64,000 nucleotides of DNA from Lentinula raphanica (GCA_027919835.1 JANVFP010000021.1:682001-746000); one strand, 5' to 3'; positions 24,901 to 37,700 are shown, numbered from the stretch's first letter. Notes: generated from the letters alone by a model not told the origin. Numbers and translations: made by a program.

Positions 24901-27900
24901 CAGTCCGGTCCCGCATCAATTCACCGTTGAGGCATTTCTCGACGACCCATTTTGCAGTATGCACATCTAATGCTGATAATGGATCATCCAAGAGAACAGT
25001 CTGCGCGGATGAGTACACCGCACGGGCAAGTGTCACCCGGGCCTAGATGAGGTTAAAAATCAGGCGAAGTATCTCAATCGTACAGACCGTACCTTCTGCC
25101 CTCCACTGATAATCGAGACAGGACATGAACAACCGTTAAACAATGTGAAGGGATGCAGACAAACCTCAAGTTTATGCCTTTTTCTCCTATTTCGGTCATA
25201 TCACCGGCTTCGAAAAGGCTCAGATCTCTCAAAAGACCACATTGAGATAGAACTGGTATGTTTGAATATTGGTAACAAAACAGTGGAACTGGAAACCCTA
25301 CCATTGTTATAACGCTCCTCGTCAAATCTCGATCCAAAGAGAATGTTGTTCTATTCGAGCGACTCCATAAGGGAATGTTTTCGATAGTGATATCATGCTT
25401 ACTCTGATCGTATCATTTTGGATCCACGACTCTTGAGCAGCGTAGGAGACACCGCCTTCACGAGGTAAATTGTAGTAGGAGTCGGATCTAGCTGGAATGA
25501 ATCGCATCTCGCCTGAAAAGGTCAACATTAATTCTTCGTCAAAGACGTGCAAATAAGATCCCAAAGATCCCAACCTAATAAGGCCAGAAGAAGGGACGTT
25601 TTGCCTGATAATGCCTGTGATTAAAGGACGCCCCGTTGCACAATAACCACTTCCTCACCTGAACCGGTGGGCCCGACGATCAGATTGATACACCTCGGGC
25701 GAAACTGAACTTCTCCTTCGAACTTGAGTGCAAAGTCATGACTTGAGCCTAACCATCTGAATTCCGAGTTCCGAAACCCTATAAGAGATGGATTTGACAC
25801 TGAATTTGTAGAGTGATGCTGGGCAAAATCATCTATTAATTCTGTCTGATCAAGTCGAGGAAGACCTTAGTTTCGTGTTCATGAATCGACTAGATCTCTT
25901 TTAGTACCTTTCGTAAAAAATCATCTATTCTGTCCAATGCCACTTTTCCTGGAAATAATCCACCATCAGGCGAGTTACGAAGGATGTAAAAAACATCATA
26001 CCTTGTATGAGAGGAAGAATATTGATTGCAACCTGTCTGATCCTGGCTCGGAGCATTTCGAAGACAGCCATCGAAGAAAATACCGCAGATGCTGCAAAGG
26101 AAGGAGGCTATTTCAACTGCATTTCAATGCAGCGGAGACGAGAGTTCTACCAGAGAGTTCTTTCTTCATGTATCCGGTCTAGGGTATGCATATCAGAGAA
26201 AGTTCACTATGATCAAGGTGAAAAGGGCACACGTAAAATCCATAGGAGATTATCATAGTGAGCACTGGGATCGTGAAACTAGACGCACAAAAGAGATCAG
26301 AAGTAGATTCCATGCATGTAAAAGTAATGACATACTTGATATGGGCGTTCAGCACGTCTAAAAGTTTGGTCTTTCTCACAAAAGAAAGCTCCTCCCTACG
26401 CTTTCCCGAGATTTGATTCCGTAGCCGAGGCTCCCAGCCAAAGAGTTTGGCCATGCGTATAACGCTCAATGCTAACACAATGTTTGGTATTCAGTCATTC
26501 GCGTATGTCAAATCGATCTAACCTTCAGTCACGCTCTGAATTCGGGCATCTGTCTAACGGAGAGTAAGAGTGCAGGTCAAAGGCAGGAAAGGATTATAAA
26601 GTTCTACGTACTTTCTGTTTCTTGGTGACCTGTATCCGACTCATGAATCGAGCAATATAGCCGGGTAGTGGAAGGCAGATCTTTAAGACCTCTGTCAGAC
26701 TGTCATTTGCCATCTGCGCGCACTGCACATCTCACCAACATGAATCCGTATCCTACGAATATGCTATTAAACAGATACTGGTTCAGAGACACTCATGAGA
26801 TCGTTGACGAGAGTTACCTCCATTCAAGAATGCTATACAGGAACCACAAGCACAGCATAAGCTCGATTGGGAAACATGCGAGGACAATCCACACGTCTGC
26901 CTTTCCTGCGACCTCGGCAGCATCAGATGCAGCGAGGTTGGTCAGCTTTCCAACGAAGTTGTTTGTCTGTCCCTTGGTGTTGGTAGAAGAATTCCCCGAA
27001 TCAACGCGAATTCTCAGAGAATGCTGTAGGATGAGATAATTAAGAGCCCCATTGATCTGGACGTGGTTGCGACACTGGAAAAACGATATGAGTGAATTTA
27101 ACGAGAGAGTTCAGAGAGAAGGCATACAGCGATGTAAGTGAATAGTTGGAACAAGATGGCCTTCAGGAAGGGCCCAAAGAATAACCATGAGATCCACACC
27201 CATGGTCGGATGGTTGCGCCTTCTGAGCCGTGTTCGATATAGCTATGCATAATCAGTACGACAGTCAAGTTCAAGTCGCACGGCGTTTGCAAGCGTACTC
27301 ACCGTAAAACCTCTTTAATCCCAATTGGAGCGATGAAAGACGCGAATAACTGGACAGAGTGCTCAACAGAGATGCCTCAAAGCGCACAAAGAAGTTCAAC
27401 TCACCTCCGAAAGATGGAGCGTAATCAGCATCAGAACACGTTTTCCTTAAAAGTATCTCAGTAAAAGCAGCCACAGCTAACGCTAGAATTGTCTCACTGA
27501 ATGTTCTGAGAAGCCCCCAGAGTAGATACTTGGAGCTTTCAGGTGAATAAGGGTCAAGCGTGCACAATATCTTGGGCATCAGGTCATCACTCTGATCAGG
27601 TCTTGCTAGAGGTGGTAATTCGTCCTGCGTTAGACGTGTACTACCGGACCGATATCGTTGGAAGATGAAAGCATCCATGTAACTGTGCGTGAGGAGAGAT
27701 AGAATAGAAGCGGTGTCCTCTGGATTGACCTCTGCTGAAGTCATTGCCTAAAGAAGACAGACACAATGAGTGAACGCTGTTACTCGATGATAGTCTCAAC
27801 AGTGCATACACTCAGAGTTGGTGGGTATGCCTGTCGAGGAGTTGCAATAGGAATCACAACTGCAGCTATCGCCAAGCTGGCAATTTTAAACCAAAAGATG

Positions 27901-28481
27901 TTACCCTCATTTTCGTCTAGAGGCTTTCCATCGAACTTCAAGAATGCCCATAGGTCGCGATAGGTATAGACTCCAAGCAAGATTAGGAGAAGGACAGTCA
28001 AATGTCGGTTCAAAACAGTGTTGGATACTATTGATGATCTGGTGCAGAATGTCGAGGCAAGCGACAGGCATGCCAAGTAGACCTTTTTCAGCAGTGATCA
28101 GTTGAGTTGATGGACCATTCGTATTAGTAGGAAACTTACGACGTTGACTGAGATGATAACGCGTTCAACGTTGGTGAGAGTGGAGCGTGTGAAAGACGCG
28201 AAGGTCAAAGCTGTGAATGCGAGGCAAGCCAGGACGCGAAAGACGCGAAATTTGAATACCGGACTTTCGCGTATTGCGACATGGATCTCTGAGGGTCTTT
28301 CTTTTGTCCGATTGATGCTATAGGACCATCCAGTATGAAAAACCAAAGAGACAGCTGATATCGTTCCTGTTACTCCTCCAATGAACCAGACTGTAACAAC
28401 ACTATTATTGCACTCGTTCAACAACTCGTGTTTGGTCAAAGGGCGGAAGGACCTACTCAGACATGGTAAGCTGCATGGCAA
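21911..28481 (-). CDS. ABC transporter, ABCC (MRP/YOR1-like) full-length exporter
   Basis: A full ABCC-type exporter in more than twenty exons. The N-terminal part has hydrophobic helices (about 27780-28480) and a first membrane domain (about 26180-27740). NBD1 shows a Walker A split by an intron (GPTGSG then KTSLLLALL, about 25580-25670), a signature SGGQK (about 25105), and LLDDPLSALDVH, the Asp-for-Glu substitution usual in ABCC NBD1. The second membrane domain includes MTRATADMRSIDDSV (about 24000). NBD2 has GRTGSGK (about 22870-22900), NLDPFSEHDDSRLNDALR, NLSVGQRQIIALARAI and LLIFDEATSSID, whose ATSSI comes from a 15-nt microexon at 22314-22328. The tail reads GKI, VEFDSPKKLVEKE and ends at TAG 21911-21913. 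Substrate cannot be told. The first exon (ATG at 28479-28481) is the least certain part. Confidence 0.85.
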
Positions 28482-28807
28482 GAGTGTGTAAAAGTCGGGA
28501 GCGACCTATGAAGAATTCTATCTGCGTGGAGTATTTAAGTGAAGACGTGTAGCCCTAAACCCAGGACACAGCGGGTTGTAGAAGCCGCTCGGTAACTGAA
28601 AACAGCATAACAGGGTATACCACATACGGTACATGCTATTTCGTGTGGAGATAAGGAATCATCGACATCAATCATTGCTCAATGCTCATCCCGATGTGAC
28701 GGGGCATAGAAGCCCATGATGTGATCTTCAATATATGAGAGATACGATGCGAACGTGGAAGCGAGTGTCAAGCAGGTTCCTGTATGTTCTCGGGATCTCC
28801 CTAATAC
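28482..28807. other. Spacer between ABCC gene and SAS10
   Basis: Upstream region of the ABC transporter and 3' flank of SAS10, both minus strand. Nothing specific seen. Confidence 0.4.
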
Positions 28808-29803
28808 TTAACCCAGACGGACACTCTTGACAACCTTCGATATACCAGTCTTTTCACCTTCGTAACGGCCTCCTGTAGCGTTGACGCCACCCTTATAGAC
28901 TGCCTTCTGTGAAGCAACTTTCCTCTGAGCTTTGGCATAGCTGAGCTTCTTCTTGACACGAGGGTTGCGAACACTCTTCGGTCTGTGAGGTGTGAGACCT
29001 TTGTTCGCCAGGATCGCGCGCGTCAATGACCGCGGTCCATCGCTCACGACTTCCTCAATAGAGCTTCTGTAGGGTATGTTAACAAGTAACAATTAGTGAT
29101 GGCAGACAAAAAACATACCGATCCGCCCTTGAAGCCTCGTACTCAGCTTTCTTCTTCTCCTTCTTCTCCTTCGCTTGTTTCTGGACCAAATGATAATAAC
29201 CATTGGCGTCCTCCATCTGCTCATCACCGTCACTAGCCTCAGCTAACCTCGGTTCCGGTTCAATATCGTCCAAATCTGCACCACCCTGTGTATGAACGCG
29301 AGCCTTGGCTTCGCGTGCAAGTCGTTCCTCCCTCTCCTTTTTACGTTCACGATAAGGGATATCATCATCTCCCCCGAGCGCATTGAACCGTGCGTTACTT
29401 CGTCTGGCATTGGCACTCTCGATACGCGACGTATGAAACCGAAGGGTCTTCCGACGCGCGCTCTTGTCGGCTGCATCGGCGGACTGAAGAGAGGTCGCTT
29501 CCCCGAAGGCATCGATAGGTGCAGACGAGGATGCAGGATGAGATGATGAAGTTTTTGATGAAACAAAGACAGGTTCAACGAGGTCGTAGTTGAAGGATGC
29601 AGCAGTAGGTTGCTCAGGCTCTGGCACAATTTTGCGTTTCTTCTTGGGTGGCCTTTTGAGTAGGGCATCGGATTTGAGGTTGTCCAGCGAATGAGCGTCA
29701 GCAAGAATGTCATTTAGTTCGTCTGAATCAACGTCTGCATCTTCTTCTTCGTCGTCGTCATGTTCCATGTCCCAAATTTGTTGTGCGTCATGCATCTCGT
29801 CGA

Positions 29804-29837
<34 letters not shown>

Positions 29838-31045
29838 CTCCTCCTCGTCATCAGAGGCAGCAAAGTCCAAATCTTCTAGAGTGATGAGAGATTGTTTCAA
29901 TTTGAGCAGTCGCTGGATAACAGGATGTGTTCTAAGCAATTCCGGTTTCCGAGCATATTTTTGCGATGCTCGGAGATGCAGGTAAAATGCAAGCGTGGTT
30001 GTATATGTTAACAACGTCTCTAAAATGGCATGAGAAAAAAGAACACGGTCCCAAAATTGAGATGGTGCTCACGATAATGTAGATGCATCATTCCGAATGA
30101 GAAGGAGTTTGTAGGTCCCTCTTCTGCTCCTAATCTGAGTGCGTGACGATTCAATGAAGTTAGTCTTAAGAATGCACGATGAGAATGCACACTCACTTCT
30201 CAAGTTTTAGTTTGGTTTTAATAAGGGTACTCGCCGTGTCTGTCCAATCTCCAGCAAGAGCCAAGCTTTCTGGGTCTGTTTTTTGAAGGTGGCGAAGTAT
30301 TGAGGATTTATCTTGGAGGACAGGCTGTAGGACAGGGGCAGATATTTCTTCAAAAGCACTACAAGTACTGTTAGACAGAACAATACTAAAAAGGACGACA
30401 CGCACTCGAGACCAACTGTCGCTTTAACCTCTATGGAATCCTCCAAACCGAAATCTTCGTCATTCATGTCTTCTCTCGTCTTTGTTTGCAGCCTCTTTGC
30501 CTCTTGCTCCTCGAGTTGTAGGGCCTCTTCATCGTCTGATTCTATCTGAGCAGCATTCGACGAATAGTAGGCTGCCTTGCCCTTCCCCCAACTCTCTTCT
30601 TCCTCTTCTTCCTCGCTATCCTCCGACGAATCTTCAGGAACTTTCTTTCCTTTTCCTTTACCGTTGACACTAGACTTTTGTTTTGTTCTGGCTGGTTTTG
30701 AAGCTACACGGCTTGACTGCACTTCAGAATCGTCTTCAGAGTCGTTCTCTTCCTCTTCATCCTCCTCTTCATCCTCGTCTACTTGCAGCGCAAAAACTTC
30801 ATCTTCATCTTCAATGCCTATATCATCATCCTCGCTGTGATCGTCGAGTAAAATCTGGTCTCTAGAAGCATGGACTGGGATCCATGAGTTGGTAAGCTGT
30901 GGCAGACCACAGTTGGCTTACATTGGTCTTCCTCATCCATAGGTATATCTGACCTATCCTTCCATTTGTTCACTCTTCTATCTGCGCGGTTCGTTTTACG
31001 CGGTTTACCACCGAGTTTTGACTTTTTAGAGGGTCGGCGAGGCAT
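28808..31045 (-). CDS. SAS10: SAS10/UTP3, small-subunit processome protein
   Basis: Nucleolar U3-processome component for 18S rRNA maturation. The first exon opens MPRRPSKKSKLGGKPRK and RVNKWKDRSDIPMDEED, then long acidic, serine-rich tracts (30450-30880). A central exon holds LLTYTTTLAFYLHLRA and HPVIQRLLKLKQSLITLEDLD, the Sas10/Utp3/C1D domain. A run of more than ten glutamates follows (minus strand of 29800-29870). The C-terminal exon has the diagnostic Sas10 domain: GPRSLTRAILANKGLTPHR, RNPRVKKKLSYAKAQRKV and YKGGVNATGGRYEGEKTGI. The Met at 31043-31045 is chosen because it begins the basic conserved opening; the frame extends 10 codons upstream without similarity. Confidence 0.92.
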
Positions 31046-31398
31046 TGAAGATGGAAGTCGGGAGAAAAATCCCAATATAGCAAACTACTTTCCCAAGTGG
31101 GTAACTTAAAGTCGAAACCCTCATCGGGAAATTCTGCTGCATACTAGTTTTGGCCTTGTTCAGCTTTTTTTGATGTACGATGCATGAATTTCTACCCTGT
31201 AACTATGTAAGTAATGGTATATTATGAAGTCGACTAGATATTATCTACAGATGAAGCCCCAGTGATATGTACATAGCATAAAAGCAAGCTCGAGCAGAAA
31301 ACTCGAGGGTAAAGACTATCAGTATCCAATCCATGCAGATACTCAGGATTTGAGGGATTAGGGAGAAAGTGGGTTGCACAGTGACCAGCTACTTTTTC
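31046..31398. other. Spacer between SAS10 and DUF2462 gene
   Basis: Upstream region of SAS10 and 3' flank of the DUF2462 gene, both minus strand. No frame or repeat of note. Confidence 0.4.
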
Positions 31399-31782
31399 TC
31401 AGCCTTTGAGGAGCTTGCGGAGCTGCTGATGATGTACCGATTTACTTTGACCGAAAAGATGCATTTTCAAGACGTACGATTCAGGCGCGCTGTTCTTCAT
31501 GATCGTCAGTTTCCCAGCCGACGCAGCTGACACCATTTGCTGCTCAATCGATTTGTTGATTTTCGCAGTGAGGGTCTGGACGAGGATATTGTATTTATCG
31601 TCAATTTACATGCTTGATAGATCGAACTCGATACCAACTTTGTGCATAGTTGCCTGCTTAACTAGAGCAGCCTTCTTCGGGGGGATATAACGCTTTCCTT
31701 TCTTCGTTGTAGCCGCTGCCTTCTGTGCCTGCCTTTGAGATGGAGCCTTGGCTTGGAGTCCTTTCGTTTTGCCCTGGGCCAT
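31399..31782 (-). CDS. Small basic DUF2462 (UPF0390-like) protein
   Basis: Two exons, 31639-31782 (48 codons) and 31399-31575, giving 106 residues. The opening MAQGKTKGLQAKAPSQRQ and the lysine-rich KKGKRYIPPKKAALVKQA segment match the DUF2462 family of small, basic, probably nucleolar proteins. The second exon begins TLTAKINKSIEQQMV and SAASAGKLTIMKN, the family's C-terminal half. The intron donor is the weak GTTGGT; reading through instead gives an early stop after DLSSM and loses the conserved second half, so splicing is favoured. The last ~25 residues lack known similarity. The gene is divergently paired with NDUFA9. Confidence 0.78.
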
Positions 31783-31885
31783 GATGGCGGTCAATAGCAG
31801 AGGGTGACTGTCACAGCACAAACGTGACAACCTAAAACTCCCGACCGCCATCTCTCAATAATCATCCTGGGGCAGCGCATACTTC
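31783..31885. promoter_or_regulatory. Bidirectional promoter between DUF2462 gene and NDUFA9
   Basis: 103 bp between start codons. It contains the perfect palindrome GTGACTGTCAC (31804-31814), the same 11-mer as in the MRPL20/QRI7 spacer, followed by an ACGTGAC motif a few bases on. Regulatory meaning is inferred. Confidence 0.5.
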
Positions 31886-33391
31886 ATGTCTGCCTCATCC
31901 AATCTTTTGCGTTTGCAGCGTGCAGTAAACCATCAGGGAAAGGTCGAGGCTCTCTCACTTGTCTACTCTTGTCTCTTGCTCATTCGCTTTTCAGCGGGCC
32001 TACCATGATCTTGTTACACTTCCTTCGAAGAAACCCATAATTTCTCAAGGACCTCCTGGCTATAGTGCAGTCACTGGACATGTGGTGACTGTCTTTGGAT
32101 GTACTGGATTTCTTGGAAGATACCTTGTGTCCAAACTTGGCGCGTGCAAATGCAGGATGACATTGGTCTTAGACTGACATGTTCGCTCTATAGCTCGACA
32201 GGGAACCCAGGTCATCATACCGTACCGAGACGAGGATGAGAAACGGCATTTAAAGCCTATGGGTGACCTCGGACAGATTGTTCCAATGGTACGCGGGCTA
32301 GAGACTCATAACCACAAATATCTCATCTTTCATTACCGCAGGAATGGGACTTGCGGAATGAGAACCAGATTGCAGAGTGTGTACGACATTCCGACATCGT
32401 CTTCAATCTCGTAGGTCGTGATTACGCTACAAAGTACGTCTATCAACGAACCGTGGCATCATTCATCCTAATTCCTTTGTGGTTCAGGTCATTCGATTTC
32501 ACCTCTGTACAAGTTGACGGCGCGGAAAGAATAGCCAGGGTTACTGCGCAGTCTGGAGTCCCGCGATTTGTCCATGTGTCACATCTCAATGCCTCTCCGA
32601 TATCTCTGTCTAAGCTCTACCAAACCAAGGCAGAGGGAGAGGAACGTGTGAAAGCTGCATTCAAAGGAGCCACCATTATCAGACCCGGTCCTCTCTACGG
32701 ATATGAAGACAAATTGCTGAATAATATAGCCAGTGCGTACATGCCCTCCCAATCCTATGTCGACCGTTTGAACGGGGGTTTATTTCTAGTTTGGCCTATC
32801 TGGTGGAAGTTGAACGACGCCAAGACGAAGACACGGCCTGTTCATGTAAGTTTCGCCTTCTCGGTTCATATGCTTTCGGGGCCTACGGCTTACACGTTTA
32901 CAAATTACAAGGTCATGGATGTGGCACAAGCACTAGCTAATCTTGTGCATAGCCCGCAGCAAGGTCGAACAATTGCCCTTCCTGGGCCTTCTACTCTCAC
33001 ATACGAATACCTCCTCGACCTCGTGTCTTCATTGACTTACCAGCCTCCCTCTCGTGCCCCTGTTGTACCCAAAGCAGTGGCACTGGCTGCTGCTAAAGCT
33101 GCTCAGGCTGTCTGGTGGCCTCTTCTCAGCCCGGATGAAATTGTCAGAAGGTACATTGACGATGCTGACACCCCAGGGGACTGGGACGCGGTTGGCGTGA
33201 CCCCTTCAGAAGTTGAACAGCATGCGATTCAATATGTCAGGCGTTATCGCTCAGCAGAAAATTTTTCCAGGCCGAATATCTTCCCTGAAAGACCAGTCGT
33301 GAGTTGCTAACACCATGCATGCGATTGCTCGACATGCTATTGACCATGTACTTTGCAGATTGCCGAGGAAGAAGTTGGTCTGGGATTCTAA
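31886..33391 (+). CDS. NDUFA9: Complex I 39/40-kDa subunit (NDUFA9 family)
   Basis: Accessory, NAD(P)H-binding subunit of mitochondrial NADH:ubiquinone oxidoreductase, an atypical short-chain dehydrogenase. Exon 1 gives [19 protein letters not shown], a leader-like start. Exon 2 holds [20 protein letters not shown] (nucleotide-binding GxxGxxG), then [17 protein letters not shown] and [80 protein letters not shown]. The last exons end [13 protein letters not shown] and [13 protein letters not shown] at 33389-33391. The intron at 32140-32193 starts with GC rather than GT; the frame KL/ARQG is fixed by family similarity, so the GC donor is well supported. Confidence 0.92.
32140..32193 (+). other. 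GC-AG intron in NDUFA9 homologue
   Basis: The exon ends AAACTTG, the intron begins gcgcgt and ends ctatag. The join restores KLARQGTQV in frame. No GT donor nearby gives an open, similar product. Confidence 0.75.
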
Positions 33392-33685
33392 AGGCTTGAG
33401 TAGGTAGTTTATCCGTTACCCAAGCAGAAGGTTCATGGCAATTAGAATATTTGCGACGGTGCATTTAGAGTTGCAGTGAACGGTTCCGATACTATCATCT
33501 TCTTAAAAGTCCGAGGACTATTGAATGTAATTCTGAGATACGAGAGTGGTGATTGGAGTATGCGTGATACCGAAGACAAGTAGGAGAAAGGGAGATGTAC
33601 GGCGTGTGTGAGCGTGTCGAAGCTTCTGGTCGAAAAGCGGAATATATATCAGCTTCTTCACCGAAGCAAATGTTTTCCTAGCAAA

Positions 33686-34180
33686 TCAGAAACCTGGCGG
33701 TACAAGAGGTTTGGGTGAAGATGACGTCGAATTTGGATACATGCCAGAAGACAGCATCTGGAAAAAAATCACTCAGAATTGCAGGAAATCAGAGGAAGGG
33801 ACTGAAGAGCGAACCTGTTGGCCAGCTTGCTGCTCCTGAGCCTCCTTCTCCTGTGCAACTACCTTTGCCTCGTCCTCCAAGCTGACTGCCAATGGTAGAC
33901 CAACAAGCAATGCAGAAGTGGTCACAATCCAAACAATGTTACCAACAACTTTGCCTGTGGTTTTCAAAAAGCTTCCTGTTGAAGCTATACGTGAAGAAAT
34001 TTTGTGACGTGTCGTAGGTGGTACAATGTCGACCAAAGCAGCTAAGCGGTCGAAAATGGTCTCGTCGTTGGCAAGTTCAGAGTCCACAGAAGAGAGAGAT
34101 TCTGAGGAGCTGGCAGCAGATGAGCCAGAGGCATAAGGAGAGTTGGACTCTTTTTCGTCAACGATTTCGACTTTGACCAT
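33686..34180 (-). CDS. TOM22: Mitochondrial import receptor TOM22
   Basis: Central receptor of the outer-membrane TOM complex. Two exons: 33815-34180 (122 codons) and 33686-33757, joined across a 57-bp intron, giving 145 residues. The N-terminal cytosolic part is acidic and serine-rich (presequence binding), followed by ETIFDRLAALVDIVPPTTR, which is the Tom22 signature, and one membrane helix (IVWIVTTSALLVGLPLAVSL). The short intermembrane tail is glutamine-rich. The second exon ends KPLVPPGF; this VPPGF end is typical of fungal Tom22 and supports the splice over the read-through end DFLQF. Start is the first ATG. Confidence 0.92.
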
Positions 34181-34793
34181 GATGGTTGAGGGTTAGTGAA
34201 CGTCGAGCGTAAAAATGCTTTGTTTCTCGGAGCCGTAGTGTGGGAGAAATAAATTCAATCGTTTACTGAATGAGATTTATAGATTCGCTTATAACGTCTT
34301 TCTTCCGCGCTATCAGGTCCCCCTTCTCTCTTGACTTGCTCTTGACTTGTTTATTTCACCTTGCTTGCTCTTCTACAGCCATTCGATCCGATGGCCCAAC
34401 CAGGTTTTTTTCAACTCGTGTCTATTTTGGTCCTTGTCCTCATCTCTATGACGCCCATTGCCTTCCGTTGCTCTAGGTCTTGTGCTTCCTACACCATCGA
34501 TGCAAAGCCAGATTCATGAACTAGCAAAGACGTTGCCGCCCCCGAGGTGAATACACACTGTCCAAGCTGAATTCATATCCTTCTCAACAACTTGCTTCCT
34601 CTGTCCTCTGTTGAACTTGTCGCACTTCACAACATCTCTCAACCTTTCCTGCGCCCGATTCTGTGTGTCTTTGTCATCGATTCCCGAAGGGTGAATATTT
34701 TCCATTCGACGAAATGACGTTGATTCCTGAAACATTCTTCATCGCTCTCTCCCTTTACTCTATCGACAATTCGACACTTCTTAACGGTTCCGG
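34181..34793. promoter_or_regulatory. Divergent intergenic region TOM22 / Zn2Cys6 factor
   Basis: 613 bp of upstream DNA, pyrimidine-rich on the plus strand around 34290-34440, probably promoter and 5' UTR of both genes. A minus-strand 73-codon frame (34514-34735) shows no similarity I recognise. No specific site can be assigned. Confidence 0.4.
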
Positions 34794-37700
34794 ATGATTC
34801 CTGCACATGGTGTGACATGGGAATTAGCGGCAGAACACAGCGTGCGTATCAATAATGATCCTCAGATTGACTCTCGTTCCAACACGAACATTAGTTGTGA
34901 CAATTGCCGTTCAAGAAAGGTCAAATGCCATCGGATACCAGGACAAGAAAAAGTTGGTATTGTTTGACAATTGCTGTAGAGGCTTTGCATTGATATTCGA
35001 TACAACGACGCTCTCAAAAGTGCCAGGTATATTTGAACGTTACAGTAGCAGTCTATCAATAGACTCACTCTTGATCCTAGCATTGTCAATCCAAGAACTA
35101 CGCCTGCACGTTCGTGTCTCTCTTCATCTCAAATCATTAATCAACCCAACATGCGTCCATATTAGTCATTTTGTACAGCAAGCCACAAGTGAAAGGAAGC
35201 GTAACTCCACCACCGCCAGGAAACCCAGAAACCCTTCTTCGGTGGCCAGGTGCGTTTTTCTCAAACGTGGAATTCGTTCCTTGTGTAATTTGGTGTTCAA
35301 TATGCGTAATCTAGCCCTCTTAGTCCTTCAACATCGATCGGCTCATCAGTATTGTATATCATATCAGTTTTTTCTCTAATTTATGCTAACGTATTAACCG
35401 GGATAGGTCACCTATCAGCGACAATGGCATTCACAATATTCCGCCTTATCTCATGCCTTCAGGAACTTCACTTCCCCTTGTCTTCAAGTATGGGTTTTAT
35501 CCGCCCATCACTCTAGAGACACCTACACGCGACGTTCTTACTTACCTCTTTGCACCTCCGGAAGACGCACCAAGGTTCGTATGGCCACTCTTACTACGAT
35601 GCGACCTGAACGCAAATCGATCAGCGATTCAAACATCCTCAATTCGGGACGAACGAAGTCCCCTTATGATCTGTGGGGCGATCAAGCCGTGAAACTCGAA
35701 GACGACGTTTTCAAATCCGAGTATGTCTAACCGCTCTATTCTGCATGTGAATCTGCTAGCGAAATTGGTTGGTCTCTTCTGGCATATCTGATAGAACAAT
35801 CACAACTCACTACGCTGTCATATAGAATCTCTCTCACCTTCATTTCCCATTCAGCTAACCATGTTTTTCTTCTTATTTTTTGCTCCGTAGACTTGCTTTC
35901 GACTTGATGGAGATATATTTCCAAATCGTCCATTCACGGCTGCCTCTGCTCAATCCCACGCAGTTTCGTAATCGCCTCCGAACGTCGTTGTCCTCGAACC
36001 CCGGCTCGGACAAACCCCTTCATCCTGCGCTAGTGGCGACTGTCCTTGCCTGGGGTACAAAGTTTTCCGAACATCCCCTGCTCATCGCAGATCGCCGGGC
36101 CCACAATGGACAGAGTCTTATGTCAAAGGCTTTGATCAATCGAACCAGGGACCTTGCAGAGGCGCTCAAAGTTCATCGTATTGCGAATCAGGACCACGTC
36201 GTCATAGGGTTGCTTGTCGAGACCCTTCAGAGTCGTGAGTTTTAGGCCTGATCCTCCTTGCGCCCGGTCCACTCATTGTTTCTTTGACAGAGAATCCAGA
36301 TGACCCGAGTGGTGCGCCATGTTCCATCTATTTGTTGCACATGGTGGGTTTGCTTACAAAAAAGTCTAGCATTTCATGGTTTCTGGCTTACCGCGGCGAC
36401 TCGTCATCTATTGGACTTGCAAGTTAGTAATTGCTTTCCTCTGCTCGTGTTTTGGGTACATTTGGCTAATTATCCTTGGTCTGTCGTCAAGATAAACCAC
36501 AAATCCGTTGCCGCTCGGATTCCAGACACTGAGACCCGCGGAACTCTAATTTTTGCTTGGTGGATGGCGTGTATCTGTGATGCATACAGCTCACTTTACT
36601 ATCGCCATAAGCCGGTCCTAGATGATGACGATTACGATATCGATTTCTACACCGTTGACCCTCCGGTGAGCCAAGATGGAGGAAAGCCTTCTCCTCGCGA
36701 GCAATTGGAGGTGCGCCACAAACTCTGCAGAAACTGACTGTATCCTCATTTGTTTCTGCAATGCCTAATGCAATTTCTGATATTATCCCGACTTCGCATC
36801 GTCTCCTGGTTACCCGGACGCTCTCAATTCGGCCTTAACCTCTCAGTTTCTCGTAAGTATAAGGTTGACATAGTTCTATCACTGCGAAGATGGCTGATGA
36901 AAAACGAGCATACAGGGGTACTATCGTGCAGCTCACTCGTTAGCGAGGACCGCCAGACAGATGTCCAGGCAGCTGTGGCGACCAATTACTGACGCCGATG
37001 GGATCCCTTTCGAAACATTGCGGACTTTTGCGTCTGCCCTTCGTATCTGGCGCGAGAAGTACCTTGCTCATGTTGGAGTACCTAAAAACTACAACGCGGG
37101 ATGGGATTTCGTCACTGTGCGTATCTCTTTCATATCTCCTAGCAAAAATAACACTGGTTGGATTAACCGGTTGATTCGGATCTTCACCTCACACAGACGG
37201 TCTCTTGCTTTGCCAGTGATGCTCAGTATCATGTCATGTGGATCGTGCTCTTCAATGCTTTGGACGAATTCGGTGTCAAAGAGCTTAATGAAAATGATCG
37301 AAGTGGCACGCCTCCTGAAAATGTGCAAAATAGGTCGTACATTGAGGATTCCATGCGCAGAGTGGGAGAAGAGGCTCTTAATGGCGCTCTACGGATCGCC
37401 GCGTTGGTAGGCATGATTCATTATTCAACTTGCTGTTTGCCGCTCATGTATATCGTCCAGACATCAGTGCTGACCGCCAACGAGTATCTAGTAGGTGCCT
37501 TAAGTTCGTAACTTTTATCAGATTTCTAAGCTTGTCCAGAAACTCGACCCCGCTGTTGTCGAATTCCACATCATAGCAGCCGGTCATCTACTTGCCCGCC
37601 TAGGACGACAGGAAGTTTCCACGTGCATCGTCGGTCTCGAACAATACAGCCATTCTTACGAAGAGGCTGGAGACCATGCACAGGACATACGTAAAACATA

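Noticed and set aside
29800..29870. Plus-strand TCT/TCC repeat as a microsatellite of interest
   Set aside because: It is the complement of the glutamate run in SAS10, an expected acidic tract in that family.
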